NCBI RefSeq assembly: GCF_036320965.1
Contig: NC_092248.1
Location: 19,949,863-20,013,862 of the forward strand
DNA: 64,000 nucleotides
Direction: 5' to 3'
Source: Panulirus ornatus
Lineage: Eukaryota; Arthropoda; Malacostraca; Decapoda; Palinuridae
The position numbers were made by a program, and so were the translations under genes. The notes beneath the pieces were generated by a model, which worked only from the letters and a program-made list of their open reading frames with translations, ran no database searches and was not told the DNA's origin. Of this stretch, positions 15,018-27,610 are shown one piece after another (position 1 is the first letter of the stretch; each line of letters starts with the position of its first letter).

Positions 15018-17850
15018 AGTATGTTTGAGGAAAGGAAACTGATGTTTTGGCTCTGAGTGAAACGAAGCTCAAGGGTAAAGGGAAAGATTGTTTTGGGAAT
15101 GTCTTAGGAGTAAAGTCAGTGGTTGGTGAGAGGACAAGAGCAAGGGAAGGAGTGGCACTAGTCTTGGAACAGGAGTGGTGGGAGTATGTGATAGAGTGTA
15201 AGAAAGTAAACTCTAGATTGATATGGGTAAAACTGAAAGTTGATGGAGGGAGATGGGTGATTATTGGTTCATATGCATATGGGCAAAAGGCGAAAGATCA
15301 TGAGAGGCAAGTGTTTTAGGAGCAGCTGAGTGAGTTTGTTAGTAGTTTTGATGCACAAAACCAGGTTATAGTGATGGGTGATTCGAATGCAAAGGTGAGT
15401 AATGTGGCAGTTGAGGGTATAATTCGTGTACATGGAGTGTTCTGTGTTGTAAATGGAAATGGTGAAGAGCTTGTAGACCTTTTTGCTGAAAAAGGACTGG
15501 TGATTGGGAATACCTGGTTTAAAAAGAGAGATATACAGAAGTATATGTATGTAAGTAGGAGAGATCACTAAAGAGCGTTATTGGATTACGTGTTAGTTGA
15601 TAGGCGCACGAAAGAGACAGTTTTGGATGTTAATGTGCTGAGAGGTGGAACTGGAGGGATGTCTGATCATTATCATGTGGAGGCAAAGGTGAAGATTTGT
15701 AGAAGTTTTCAGAATGTTGGGGTGAAGAGGGTGGTGAGAGTAAGTGAGCTTAGGAAGGAGACTTGTGTGAGGATGTACCAGGAGAAATTGTATACAGAAT
15801 GGAAAATGTTGAGAACAAAGGGCGTAAGGGGAGTGAGGGAGGAATGGGATGTATTTAGGGAAGCAGTGATAGCTTGCGCAAGGGATGCTTGTGGCAAGAG
15901 AAGCGTGCTAGGTGGGCAGATTAGAAAGGGTAGTGAGTGGTGGGATGAAGAAGTAAGATTATTATTGAAAGAGAAGAGAGAGGCATTGGACGATTTTTGC
16001 CGGGAAATAATGCAAATGACTGGGAGATCTATAAAAGATTGAGGCAGGCCATCAAAAGAAAGGTGCAAGAGGTGAAAAAGAGGGTAAATGAGAGTTGGGG
16101 TGAGAGAGTATCATTCAATTTTAGGGAGAATAAAAGGATGTTTTGAAAGGAGGTAAATAAAGTTCGTAAGACAAGGGAACAAATGGGAACATCAGTGAAG
16201 GGGGCTAATGGAGCGGCAATAACAAAAAAAATGATGTGAGAAGGAGATGGAGTGAGTATTTTGAAGGTCTGTTAAATATGTTTGATGACCGAGTGACAGA
16301 TATAGGGTGTTTTGGTCGAGGTGGTGTGCAAAGTGAGAGGGTTAGGGAGAATGGTTTGATAAACAGAGAAGAGGTAGTAAAAGCTGTGCGGAAGATGAAA
16401 GCCGGCATGGCAGCGGGTTTGGATAGTATTGCAGTGGAATTTATTAAAAAAGAAGGTGATTGTATTGTTGACTGGTTGGTAAGATTATTTAATGTATATA
16501 TGACTCATAATAAGGTGCCTGAGGATTGGCGGAATGCTTGCATAGTGCCATTGTACAAAGGCAAAGGGGATGAAGGTGAATGCTCAAATTACAGAGGTAT
16601 AAGTTCGTTGAGAATTCTTGGGAAATTATATGGGAGGGTATTGATTGAGAGGGTGAAGGCATGTACAGAGCATCAGATTGGGGAAGCGCAGTGTTGTTTC
16701 AGAAGTTGTAGAGGATGTGTGCATCATTTGTTTGCTTTGAAGAATGTATGTGAGAAATGCTTAGAAAAGCAAATGGGTTTGTATGTAGCATTTATAGATC
16801 TGGAGAAGGCATATGACAGAGTTGATAGAGATGCTCTGTGGAAGGAATTAAGAATATATGGTGTGGGAGGCAAGTTGTTAGAAACAGTAAAAAAATTCTT
16901 ATGGAGTATGTAAGGCATGTGTACGTGTAGGAAGTGAGGAAATTGATTGGTTCTTAGTGAATGTTGGTTTGCGTCAGGGTTTCATGATGTCTCCATGGTT
17001 GTTTAATTTGTTTATGGATGGGGTTGTTAGGGAGGTGAGTGCAAGAGTTTTGGAAAGAAGGGCAGGTGTGCAGTCTGTTGTGGATGAGAGAGTTTGGGAA
17101 GTGAGTCAGTGTTTCGCGGATAATACATCGCTGGTGGCTGATTCGGGTGAGAAACTGCAGAAGTTGGTGACTGAGTTTGGTAAAGTGTGTGAAGGGAGAA
17201 AGCTGAGAATAAATGTGAATAAGAGCAAGGTTATTAGGTACAGTAGGGTTGAGGGTCAAGTCAATTGAGAGGTAAGTTTGAATGGAGAAAAACTGGAGGA
17301 AGTGAAGTATTATAGATATCTGGGAGTGGATTTGGCAGCGGATGGAACCATGGAAGCGGAAGTAAATCATAGGGTGGGGGAGAGGGCGAGGGTCTTGGGA
17401 GCGTTGACGAATGCGTGGAAGTCGAGAACGTTATCTTGGAAAGGAAAACTGGGTATGTTTGAAGGAAAAGTGGTTCCAGAAATCATATATGGTTGCGAGG
17501 CGTGGGCTATAGATAGAATTGTGCGGAGGAGGGTGGATATGGTGGAAATGAGATGTTTGAGGTGGTTTGATCGAGTAAGTAATTAAAGCGTAAGAGAGAT
17601 GTGTGGTAATAAGAGTGTGGTTGAGAGAGCAGAAGAGGGTGTTTTGAAATGGTTTGGTCTCAGGGAGAGAATGAATGAGGAAAGATTGACCAAGAGGATA
17701 TATGTGTCAGAGGTGGAGGGAACCAGGAGAAGTGGGAGACCAAATTGGAATTTGAAAGATTGAGTGAACAAGATTTTGAGTGATCGGGGCCTGAACATAC
17801 AAGAGGGTGAAAGGTGTGCAAGGAATAAAGTGGAACGATGTGGAATACCG
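15018..17850 (+). pseudogene. LINE endonuclease-RT polyprotein remnant (A7)
   Basis: APE-endonuclease motifs are seen in order: LDVLALSETKLKGKG-like, WVIIGSYA, VMGDSNAKVSN (consensus GDLNAKV), LLDYVLVDRR and GGMSDHYHVEAK. The RT follows (AAGLDSIAVEF, FIDLEKAYDRV, MMSPWLFNLFMDG). The catalytic box reads FADN instead of FADD near 17108, and one codon before it is missing. Stops: TAG 15317-15319, TAA 15569-15571, TGA near 16143-16145, TGA near 17266. Confidence 0.9.
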
Positions 17851-18297
17851 GGGTCGACGCACTGTCAGTGGATTGAACCGGGGCATGTGAATCGTCCGGG
17901 GTAAACCATGGAAAGTTCTGTGGGGCCTGGATGTGGAAAGGGAGCTCTGGTTTCGGTGCATTATACATGACAGCTAGAGACAGTGTGAACGAATGTGGTC
18001 TTTGTTCTCTTTTCCTAGCGCTACCTCGCGCACATGCCGGGGGATTAGATTATTTCATTTTTGATGGGGTGGCGACGGGAATGAATGAGGGCAGACAGTA
18101 TGAATTTCATACATTTGTATATATATAAATGTCTGTGTGTGTATATGTATGTATAATGTTGAGATGTATAGGTATGTATATGTGCGTGTGTGGACATGTA
18201 TGTATATACACGTGTATGTGGGTGGGATGGGACATTCTTTCGTCCGTTTCCTTTCCATACCTCGCTAACGCGGGAGACAGCGACAATCTATAATAAA
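15018..18297 (+). mobile_element. RTE-like LINE copy A7, nearly full length, old
   Basis: About 3.28 kb, starting close to the endonuclease start. Only the 5' UTR and first codons are missing. It has endonuclease, linker, RT, C-terminus, long 3' UTR and (TA)n tail in order. The FADD box is altered and stops are frequent, so the copy is inactive. Older subfamily (CGA after the final conserved codons near 17850). Confidence 0.92.
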
Positions 18298-18298
<1 letters not shown>

Positions 18299-18362
<64 letters not shown>

Positions 18363-18371
18363 ATATATATA
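18299..18371. repeat. (TA)n tract, tail of A7
   Basis: TA repeat with one TTTA interruption near 18349, separating A7 from the chimeric copy A8. Confidence 0.96.
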
Positions 18372-18700
18372 TTATTCCTGGGGATAGGGGAGAAATAACA
18401 CTCCCTTCGTATTTTCTAGCGCTACCTCGCACACATGAGGGGGGAGGGGGTTGTTATTCCATGTGTGACGGGGTGGCGATGGGAACAAATAAAGGCAGAC
18501 AGTATGAATTATGTACATGTGTATATATGTATATGTCTGTTTGTATATATATATATGTGTACATTGAGATGTATAGGTATGTATATTTGCGTGTATGGAC
18601 GTGTATGTATATACATGTGTATGTTGGGCCATTCTTTCGTCTGTTTCCTTGCGCTACCTCGCTAACGTGGGAGAGTGCGACAAAGTAAGATAACAAAAAA

Positions 18701-18703
<3 letters not shown>
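18372..18703 (+). mobile_element. Chimeric copy A8: SINE-like head joined to LINE 3' UTR
   Basis: The first ~40 bases (CCTGGGGATAGGGGAGAAA...) match the head of the SINE-like elements and LINE 5' UTR. From about 18415 the sequence is the LINE long-form 3' UTR to the terminal hairpin and tail. No coding sequence. It is either an internally deleted LINE or a template-switch product. Confidence 0.75.
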
Positions 18704-18772
<69 letters not shown>

Positions 18773-18785
18773 TATATATATATAT
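18704..18785. repeat. (TA)n tract between A8 and PLE end P2
   Basis: About 40 TA units with a GATA interruption near 18770. The PLE 3' end starts at TTCCTATGAGTCC. Confidence 0.97.
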
Positions 18786-18969
18786 TCCTATGAGTCCACG
18801 GGGAAAATGAAACACAAAAGGTTCCCAAGTGCACTTTCGTGTAATAATCATATCATCAGGGGAGACACAAGAGAGAAATATAACAGTCAGTTGATATATA
18901 TCGAAGAGACGAAGCTAGGACGCCATTTGGTAAACATGTGATTGTCCAAAACATGTTGTGGACAATCAC
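18785..18969 (-). mobile_element. Penelope-like element 3' end P2
   Basis: Minus-oriented PLE terminal region matching 48865-49030, with the conserved CGTGGACTCATAGGAA end against (TA)n and a hammerhead core. It stops at a small hairpin (GTGATTGTCC/GGACAATCAC, 18938-18969), after which anonymous DNA begins. Confidence 0.8.
18823..18863 (-). ncRNA. Hammerhead-ribozyme-like core in P2
   Basis: Minus strand has stem I TCCC/GGGA complete, CTGATGA, a short stem II with weak pairing, GAAA, palindromic stem III GTGCAC, then T-T before the GGGA arm. All core bases expected of a type I hammerhead are present. The 10.1/11.1 pair is U-C, so stem II is imperfect. Confidence 0.65.
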
Positions 18970-21480
18970 ACGTGGGTTCCAAATTTCATTAAAAAAATGA
19001 ATATCAGAAACAAAGGTCATTAAGCCTGGATCCGAATATGTCAAACGCACTCACGCATGCGCGTGTGTATCTGTGTGTTTGTGAGTATCTGTTTGGAGAT
19101 GTTTGTATACCACCTCTGGCTAAATTCCAAAGCGTTCGAAAACATTGAAAAGAATAAGAATTTTCCAGAAATAAAGTTTTTCGATGACTGTCTCAAATAT
19201 TTCTTTTCTTTATTCAATTTGCTTCATTGATAAAGAAAAAAGAAATATCACGATGGAGGTCTTAAAGAATCAGGTTTAAATCACGTAATGATAGGTTGGT
19301 CCAGTTATTCTAGTAAGGGACTCAAACCAATTATGCAGTTTGCTTGCCTCTGTTGGATAACTATACTGAGGCGCTGAAATGGAAGGCTGTCTGCTCACTC
19401 GTTCTCATCTCCTTAAGTCGGAAACGAGAATCACCCTGACACGTATGAGCCATACCTTCGAGCTAGTCGGAGGTGTACAGGTCTTGTGGCTCTAGAGAGC
19501 AGTGCCTTAATATGTATCAGCCAAGGTGGACACATACATACCCTCACACTTGGTGCTTGCTTGCCTGCGTCTCCTCCAGATATTGCATATTGCACGTCAA
19601 GATGTTTTCCATGCTTGAGGAGCTGGGCCTCTGTTTCCACCGGACGACGAGAAGGAACGGGAATTCTAGAAATTAGATCGTTAATTTCATTGTCCTCTGG
19701 CAAGGCTTTTGTTACGAGGAGAGAAGTTTTATACTTACGTTGCTTGCCTTTGAATATTATTTCCATGTCTATTCTTAATTTCATTCCCTTAGTTTCTTAA
19801 TTTCTCTTTTCTTCTCGTATCAGTTTTATATTCTGGCTTCTTAATTTTCCTTCTGGGCTGTTTCGGGTTTTACTCTCTACCTCTTGTTCCAATTTTTTTC
19901 CCTACGAATTTTGGTAGGAATAAGTTAATGTTTTCTCCGGCACAATATACCTACATGCTATTACTAAGATTTACTGTGAGATAGTCACAGACGATGACTG
20001 CCCTTTCCAAATGTTTTCTGGGGGAAAAATTAAAAGCGAATAAGTATTCCACCGAGAGACACAGCGTTGGGCTATTAACAAACAAACAAACAAAATAAGC
20101 GAAGGCATTATTTTCTCAGGTATTGAGGAATGAACTTTCGCAATCACTCAGTGACGTGGGTAATTGCAGGAAGCTGAGACCCGGACGTCACCCCCTGACA
20201 ACCAGTCGGCGAGGTGTTGTAAAATGTATATGTGATATTCACCGGCCTAGGAACGTGTAAATGCTGAGAAAATAAGGTGGAGTTAGCATTGTTTTAGCTC
20301 CCGGTACAAGTGACCTGGTGTGTGTGTGTGTGTGTGTGTGTTGGGGCGGGTTATGTTCTTTTCGTCCCCAACCCTCCCACCATGGATTATAAACCATTGT
20401 TGTATCATTTGCCTCAGTTATAACTTTGTACCTATCTGACCTACCGCTGGGTTTATCGCGGGTCTTTCTGAGGTAAAGTGCTCAGCACAGAAGCATCATC
20501 TTCCCACGTAACCGGTCTCTACCCTTCCGAACAACTGCTATATCATACTTCGCTACAGGTCCTACTTCCTGATTCACCCCCTAAAGCTTGTACTGATTGT
20601 CTTTTTTTTTTTCCTCCTCATTTTTGCAGCATCTGACCTTCATATGTCTCCACAATGTCTTCAGGTTTCTTTTTCCTCAGTGACGGCCCTTCTTACCTCG
20701 TAACCCCCCCGCGCTCTCCGCCTGGCTGGCTTGGGTCTCATCATGCCTGAATATTCAACACAGTAGTCTCTTCTGGCTCAGTTACCGCACCCTCGCTCCC
20801 ACTCTCTTACCCTCTCACCCCACCACCATTCTTCATCTGGCCAAACATGGGTCCTCTCCGAGCCTGGATAGTCAGTACCGCCGCCTTTTCTTCCACAGTT
20901 ACCAACCCCCTCTCTCATACGTCTGGCCTGATCTTCGTCTTTCCATAGAATTGTCTTTCCATCTTCATTCAGTCCCCTTCCCTCGTCTGATTTGTCTTCG
21001 ATCCTTCAGCTTTTCCCTCCTGCTCAGCCTCTGCCTGAGCGATTCCGTGTCTCTCTAAGCTCAGGTAGTCAGCAAAGTCGTCTCATTCTTCCGGTAGCGC
21101 CCCTCCCGCTTCACTGCCCCTTCCCGTCTACCTTAATGTAGCTCTTCATGACGTCGGCTGTTCATCCGAAGTTACTTCACCCTTCCTGTACGGTACGGCC
21201 TCCAACCTCGCTGTCCCTTCTCAGTGGGACATCACCCTGGTCGCCCTCGGGGGAAATTCAGTCTTTGGTCTGTCGCTCAAGTGGCCTCCAGTGAACACCT
21301 CTATTCCACTAGCCTTTAGAGGCGAGGACACTTCAGATTCTAGAGTTGTTTATTCATATTTTTCCCCGTCCTGTCAGAATATATTTTCTTCCTCGAGTGA
21401 TATTCGCATTACATTAAACTTAGATGTGTTTGATGTGTTTTCGGTGAACATGTAAAATTTCTCCTGGAAAGCCCCTGGAA
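18970..21480. other. Anonymous sequence, no gene recognised
   Basis: No mobile element of the families above and no recognisable protein. Two overlapping frames on opposite strands at 19430-19800 match nothing I know. A short (AAAC)n lies at 20082-20098 and a (GT)n at 20317-20341. 20580-21330 is C/T-rich. Confidence 0.5.
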
Positions 21481-21483
21481 TCC

Positions 21484-22215
21484 TTGTGGCAAAAGGATGC
21501 CATGGTGTTTGTGTTGGGGAAAACGACGAACTGTATGTTGAAGGGAAGTGGTCGTTGGAGGGAGAGAGGTATTGTGATTTTCGTGTTGGAAGAAATCTCT
21601 GTGAGGCCTCTCTGTGAAGAACTCTGTTATGTGTGTTTTGAAAGGGGAGCTTTGGAGACTCTCTGTGAGTTCTGTTTCTTTTGGAGGGAAGATGTGATGT
21701 CCGTCCGTAAGGAGCTCTGGTATATCTGTTTTGGAGGGAAGCTGTGGGGTCTATCAATGAGGAACTCAGGTTATGTTTGTTTTGGAGGGAAGCTTTATGG
21801 TCGCTTTACGAGGAGCTTAGTTATATTCTTTTGTAGGAAAGCTGTAGTGTCTTTCTGTGAGAAGCTCATGGTACGTTCGAGGGAAGTTTTGATGTCCAGT
21901 TTTGTCAATTTTGTGATGTTTGTGTTGAGTGGACGCTACGGTCGGTCTAGTTAATCAACTCTTGCTGTTTGTGGTGGAGAGAATTCCTCATGTTTGTGTT
22001 GGAGGAACGCTGTAACGTCTGTTTGCCGGGAACTGTAATACTTGTGTAAGAGATAACTTATGATGGCGATGTCTGGAAAATTGTGATGTTTAAGTATGAA
22101 TGGAAACTAGGAAGTCTTATGTTTAGAGAACTCTCAAAGTTTGTTTTGAGGTCATGTTCTTTGTAGTGTTGAAGAGCCGCTGTGTGTTTGGTGCTGAAGA
22201 ACATATTTTGTAGGG
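21484..22215. repeat. Degenerate ~57-bp tandem repeat
   Basis: Repeated blocks of TTTTGGAGGGAAGCTGTG followed by TCTGTGAGGAACTC recur about every 55-60 bases. The best copies lie at 21660-21850 and decay outward. Open frames on both strands over 21374-21954 are by-products. Confidence 0.7.
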
Positions 22216-23223
22216 GTAGTGTTGTTTCACTTGTTTAAACCCTTTCACACACGTCAGAGCAAAATGTCTTGGTGTCGATACAACGGAGCCGTTACTAACA
22301 TCATTGTCACATCATTGAGTCGGTATCTTGTCCATTGCCTAACATCCATGCTGTTTCACACCACATTTCGCAATACGTAGCTGTATCCTTTGTATGTATG
22401 TCCTCCATCTGTTTCTAACGGGATATTAATATATCGTATAACGAGTATCAGAGAATATGTATGCGATGGGTATATAGTGCATATACAGTGCATAAACCGA
22501 AGGATACATACGTATCTTCACACAGGCGTGTATGAATACGTATGAATCGACATGAGTTGCACCATGCTAATTCGCAACATATATTTTGCGAGAAACAACC
22601 AGATCATAACAGCAACAACGTTGGTAGCCGAGAGATTGTTATGCATAGTTTAATTAATATTTTTGATTATACAGCCTGCGGACCACTCATACGGGGCTGC
22701 CAAAGGTCCAGGACTGCGCTGCAGTTGGTAGCAGGGAGACAATGGAACTCTTTTAGAGTGTGAAGTTCATCGAGATTTTTACTTCCTTACATCCACAGAT
22801 AATGATACACCCACTTCTAATGGGTGACTTTTCAAATCGTTATGTAAGTTGAAGTAGGCGGAGTCCTGTAACACCTTACCAAAACAAACGTCTCAAGTAA
22901 CGTTCCTTGCATAACGTTAAGAACTGCTGCCTTTGCGTAAAACAAGTTTTCTTGTCCACGTACATCGCTGGGTACGAAGTGATCGTTAGCCAAACACCGT
23001 AGCCTTTCTTTCGCGGTTGGTCAAGTCTTAATGTTTTGGGAGTAATTATTGGAGGATGAGCGCGTTGTGTTTGTTCAAGTGATCAGGGGGTGACGGGGGA
23101 TTTGCTGAGCAGCGTGCGCCCTCATGGGCCGTGGAAACTTAGATGTTTTCCAGAAATAGTCAAAAGGAAGAGGTAAAGACTAGTAGTATGCACCTTTGCT
23201 AGTTTTCATGGTCCTCTAGGATA
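22216..23223. other. Anonymous sequence, nothing recognised
   Basis: Mixed-composition DNA with no repeat, RNA gene or protein family that I can recognise. Confidence 0.5.
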
Positions 23224-26200
23224 CTTATTATACTTTGTCGCTGTCTCCCGCGTTAGCGAGGTAGCGCAAGGAAACAGACGAAAGAATGGCCCAACCCACC
23301 CACATACACATGTATATACATACACGTCCAACCACACACATATATACATACCTATACATTTCAACGTATACATATGTGTACATACACAGACTTAAACAAA
23401 TATACGCATTTACATAATTCATACTTGCTGCCTTTATTCATTCCCGTCGCCACCCCGCCACACATGAAATGACAACACCCTCCCCCCGTATGCGCGCGAG
23501 GTAGCGTTAGGAAAGGACAACAAAGGCCACGTTCGTTCACACTCAGTCTCTAGCTGTCATGTATAATGCAACGAAACCACAGCTCCCTTTCCACATCCTG
23601 GCCCCACAAAACTTTCCATGGTTTACCCCAGACACTTCACATGCCGTGGATCAATCCATTGACAGTGCGTCGACCCCGGTATACCACATCGTTCCAATTG
23701 ACTCTGTTCCTTGCACGCCTTTCACCCTCCTCCATGTTTAGACCCCGATCGCTCAAAATCTTTTTCACTCCATCCTTCCACCTGATTTGGTCTCCCACTT
23801 CTTCACGTTCCTTCCACCTCTGACACATATATGATCTTTGTCAATCTTTCCGTGCAACAAAGTCATTTCAAAACACCCTCTTCTGCTCTCTCAATCACAC
23901 TCTTTTTATTACCACACATCTTCGTACCCTTTCATTACTTACTCGGTCAAAGCAGTTCTCACCACATATTTTCCTCAAACATCTCATTTCCAACATATCT
24001 ACCCTCCTCCGCACAACTCTATCTATAGCCCACGCCTCGCAAACATATAACATTATTGGAACTACTATTCCTTCAAACATACCCATTTTTTTTAATTCCG
24101 AGATAATGTTCTCGCCTTCCACACATTTTTCAACGCTCTCAGAACTTTCACCCCCTCCTCCACCCTGTGACTCACTTCCGCATCTATGGTTCCATCCACT
24201 GCTAAATCCACTCCCAGATATCTAAAACGCTTCACTTCCTCCAGTTTTCTCAGTTTAAACTTACCTCGCAATTGACTTGTCTCTCAACCCTACTAACCCT
24301 AATAACCTTGCTCTTAATCACATTCACTCTCAGCTTTCTTCTTTCACAAACTTTACCAAACTCATTTACCAGCTACTGTAGTTTCTCACCCGAATCAGCC
24401 ACCACCAGCGCTGTATCATCAGCGAACAAAAACTGACTCATTTCCCAATCCCTCTCATCCACAACAGACTGTATACACGCCCCTCTAACCAAAACTCTTT
24501 CATTCACCTAACTAACAACCCCATCCATAAACAAATTAAACAACCATAGAGACATCACGCACCCCTGCCGCAAACCGACATTCACTGAGAACATATCACT
24601 TTCCTCTCTTCCTACTTGTACACATGCCTTACATCCTCGATAAAAGCTCTTCACTGCTTCTAGCAATTTAACTCCCGCACCATATATTCTTAATACCTTC
24701 CACAGAGCATCTATATCAACACTATCATATGCCTTCTCCAGATCCATAAATGCTATATACAAATCCATTTGCTTTTTTAAATATTTCTCACATACAATCT
24801 TCAAAGCAAACACTTGATCCACACATCCTCTACCACTTCTGAAACCACACTGCTCCTCCCCAAACTGATGTTCTGTACATACCTTGACCCTCTCGATCAA
24901 TACCCTCCCATATAATTTCCCAGGAATACTCAATAAACTTATACCTCTGTAATTTGAGCACTCACCTTTATCCCCTTTGCCTTTGTACAATGGCACTATG
25001 CATGCATTCCGCCAATACTCAGGCACCTCACCATGAGTCATACATACGTTAAATATCCTCACCAACCCGTCAACAACACAGTCGCCCCCTTTTTTTTATT
25101 AAATTCCACAGGAATACCTTCCAAACCCGCCGCCATGCCGGCTTTCATCTTCCGCTAATCTTTTACTACCTCTTCTTTGTTTACGAAATCATTCTCCCTA
25201 ACCCTCTCACTTCACACACCACCTCGACCAAAACACCCTATATCTGCCACTCTGTCATCTGACACATTCAACAAACCTTCAAAATACTCACTCCATTTCC
25301 TATTCACATCACCATTACTTGTTATTATCTCCCCATTAACCCCCTTCACCGTTGTTCCAATTTGTTTTCTTGTCTTACACACTTTATTTACCTCCTTCCC
25401 AAACATCTTTTTACCCTTCCTAAAATTTAATGATACTCTCTCACCCCAACTCTTATTTGCCCTCTTTTTCACCTCTTCAACATTTTTCTTGAACTCCTGC
25501 CTCTTTCTTTTATACATCTCCCAGTCATTTCAATTTTTCCATGCAAAAATCGTCCAAATGCCTCACTTTTCTCTTTCAATAATAAAATTATTTCTTCAAC
25601 CCACCATTCACTACCTCTTCAAATCTGCCCACCTCCCACGTTTCTCATGCCATAAGCATCTTTTGCGCAAGCCATCACTCCTTCCCTAAATACATCCCAT
25701 TCCTCCCCTAATCCCCTTACGTCCTTTGCTCTTACTTTTTTTTCCATTCTGCACTCAGTGTCTCCTGGTACTTCCTTACACAAGTCTCCTTCCCATGCTC
25801 ACTTACTCTCACCACTCTCTTCACCCCAATATTCCCTCTTCTTTTCCGAAAACCTTTACAAATCTTCACCTTCGCCTCCAGAAGAAAATGATCAGACATC
25901 CCTCCAGTTGCACCTCTCAGCGCATTAACATCTAAAAGTCTCTCTTACACGCGCCTATCAATTAACTCTTAATGCAATAGCGCTCTCTAGCCATCTCTCC
26001 TATCTACATACGTGTACTTATGTAGATCTCTCTTTTTTAAACCACGTATTCCCAATCACCAGTCCTTTTTCAGCACAAATCTACAAGCTCTTCACCATTT
26101 CCATTTAGAACGCTGAGCACCCTATGTACACCAATTATTCCCTCAACTGCCACATTACTCAATTTTGCATTCAAATCACCCATCACTATAACTCAGTTTC

Positions 26201-26785
26201 ATGCATCAAAACTACTAACACACTCACTCACCTGCTCCCAAAACACTTGCCTCTCATGATCTTTCTTCTCATGCCCAGGTGGAGAGGCACCAATAATCAC
26301 CCATCTCTCTCCATCCACTTTCAGTTTTACCCATATCAATATAGAGTATACTTTCTTACACTCTATAACATACTCCCACAACTCCTGTTTCAGGAGTAGT
26401 GCTACTACTTCCCTTGCTCTTGTCCTCTCACCAACACCTGACTTTAATCCCAAAACATTCCTAAACAACTCTTCCCCTTTACCCTTGAGCTTCGTTTTAC
26501 TCAGAGCCAAAACATCCAGGTTTCTTTCCCCAAACATATTACCTTTCTCTCCTTTTTTCTCATCTTGTTTACATCCACACACATTCAGACACCAAAGTCT
26601 GAGCTTTCGAGGAGGATGAGCACTCCCTGAGTGACTCTTTCTTTTCTTTCCCCTTTTCGAAAGATAAAATGCAAGGAGGGAAGGGTTTCTAGCCCCCCGA
26701 TCCCGTCCCCTTTAGCCGCCTTTTACGGCACTTGAGGAATGCGTGGGAAGTATTCTTTCTCCAATATCCACAGGGATACCCTCAA

Positions 26786-26788
<3 letters not shown>
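23224..26788 (-). mobile_element. RTE-like LINE copy A9, full length, decayed
   Basis: About 3.56 kb on the minus strand, collinear from 5' UTR (about 26580-26788) through endonuclease, linker, RT and C-terminus to the long 3' UTR. The 5' end abuts (TA)n. The 3' end reads GACAAAGTATAATAAGTATCC with no long (TA)n, so the tail is short or lost. Older subfamily with many stops and indels. Confidence 0.92.
23640..26590 (-). pseudogene. LINE endonuclease-RT polyprotein remnant (A9)
   Basis: Open parts: 26199-26582 (endonuclease start, with CGCKQDEKKGEKGNMFGERNL, then LDVLALSKTKLKGKGEE and WVIIGA), 25212-25517 (linker), 24508-25065 (RT with [63 protein letters not shown]). The FADD codons survive at 24415-24426. 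The active-site Glu of the ETKL motif reads Lys (SKTKL). It cannot encode a working enzyme. Confidence 0.88.

Positions 26789-26851
<63 letters not shown>
26788..26851. repeat. (TA)n tract between A9 5' end and SINE-like S1
   Basis: About 32 TA units. LINE A9 ends on the left and SINE-like S1 begins on the right with TATACTTCCCACG. Confidence 0.96.
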
Positions 26852-26855
<4 letters not shown>

Positions 26856-27065
26856 CTTCCCACGTATTCCCTGCGTGTCGTAGAAGGCGACTAAAAGGGG
26901 AGGGAGCGGGGGGCTGGAAATCCTCCCCTCTCGTTTTTTTTTTTTAATTTTCCAAAAGAAGGAACAGAGAATTGGGCCAGGTGAGGGTATTCCCTCAAAG
27001 GCCCAGTCCTCTGTTCTTAATGCTACCTCGCTAGCGCGGGAAATGGCGAATAGTTTAAAAGAAAA

Positions 27066-27068
<3 letters not shown>
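26852..27068 (+). mobile_element. SINE-like element S1 (~217 bp)
   Basis: The head (ACTTCCCACGTATTCC ... CTGGAAATCCTCCCC) matches the 5' UTR of LINE copies A9 and A19. A unique middle follows (T-run, AATTTTCCAAAAGAAGG, CCTCAAAGGCCCAGTCC). The tail holds the hairpin core GCTACCTCGCTAGCGCGGGA shared with the LINE 3' end, then TAGTTTAAAAGAAAAAGA and (TA)n. Non-coding. A clear tRNA-type promoter is not seen; GGCTGGAAATCC is only loosely B-box-like. Confidence 0.8.
26896..26929 (+). other. GC-rich hairpin in the S1/LINE head
   Basis: AGGGGAGG and CCTCCCCT pair as an 8-bp stem around an ~18-base G-rich loop. The stem is less perfect in the LINE 5' UTRs near 26680 (minus) and 43735 (plus). Confidence 0.6.

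Positions 27069-27145
<77 letters not shown>
27069..27145. repeat. (TA)n tract between S1 and A10
   Basis: About 38 TA units running into a T-run that is the poly(A) tail of minus-strand A10. Confidence 0.96.
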
Positions 27146-27153
<8 letters not shown>

Positions 27154-27610
27154 TTTTATTTTTTTATTTACATCTTTATTTTACTTTGTCGCTGTCTCTA
27201 GCGTTAGCGAGGTAGCGCGAAGAAACAGACAAAAGAATGGCCCAACCCACCCACATACTCATTCATATACATACACGTATACACACGCAAATATACACAC
27301 CTATACATCTCAACGTATACATATATATACACACACAGACATATACATATATACATATGTACATAATTCATACTGTCTGGCTTTATTCATTCCCATCGCC
27401 ACCTCGCCACACATGAAATAACAACATCCTCCGCCGACATGTGCGCGAAGTAGCGCTAGGAAAAGACAACAAAGGCCACATTCGTTCACACTCAGTCTCT
27501 AGCTGTCATGTATAATGCACTGAAACGACAGCTCCCTTTCCATATCCAGGCCCTACAGAACTATCTACAGTTTACCCCAGACGCTTCACACGCCCTGGTT
27601 CAATCCATTG

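Noticed and set aside
19431..19800. Overlapping 117-codon minus and 104-codon plus frames
   Set aside because: No known domain, no splice or promoter evidence, and both strands open over the same bases.
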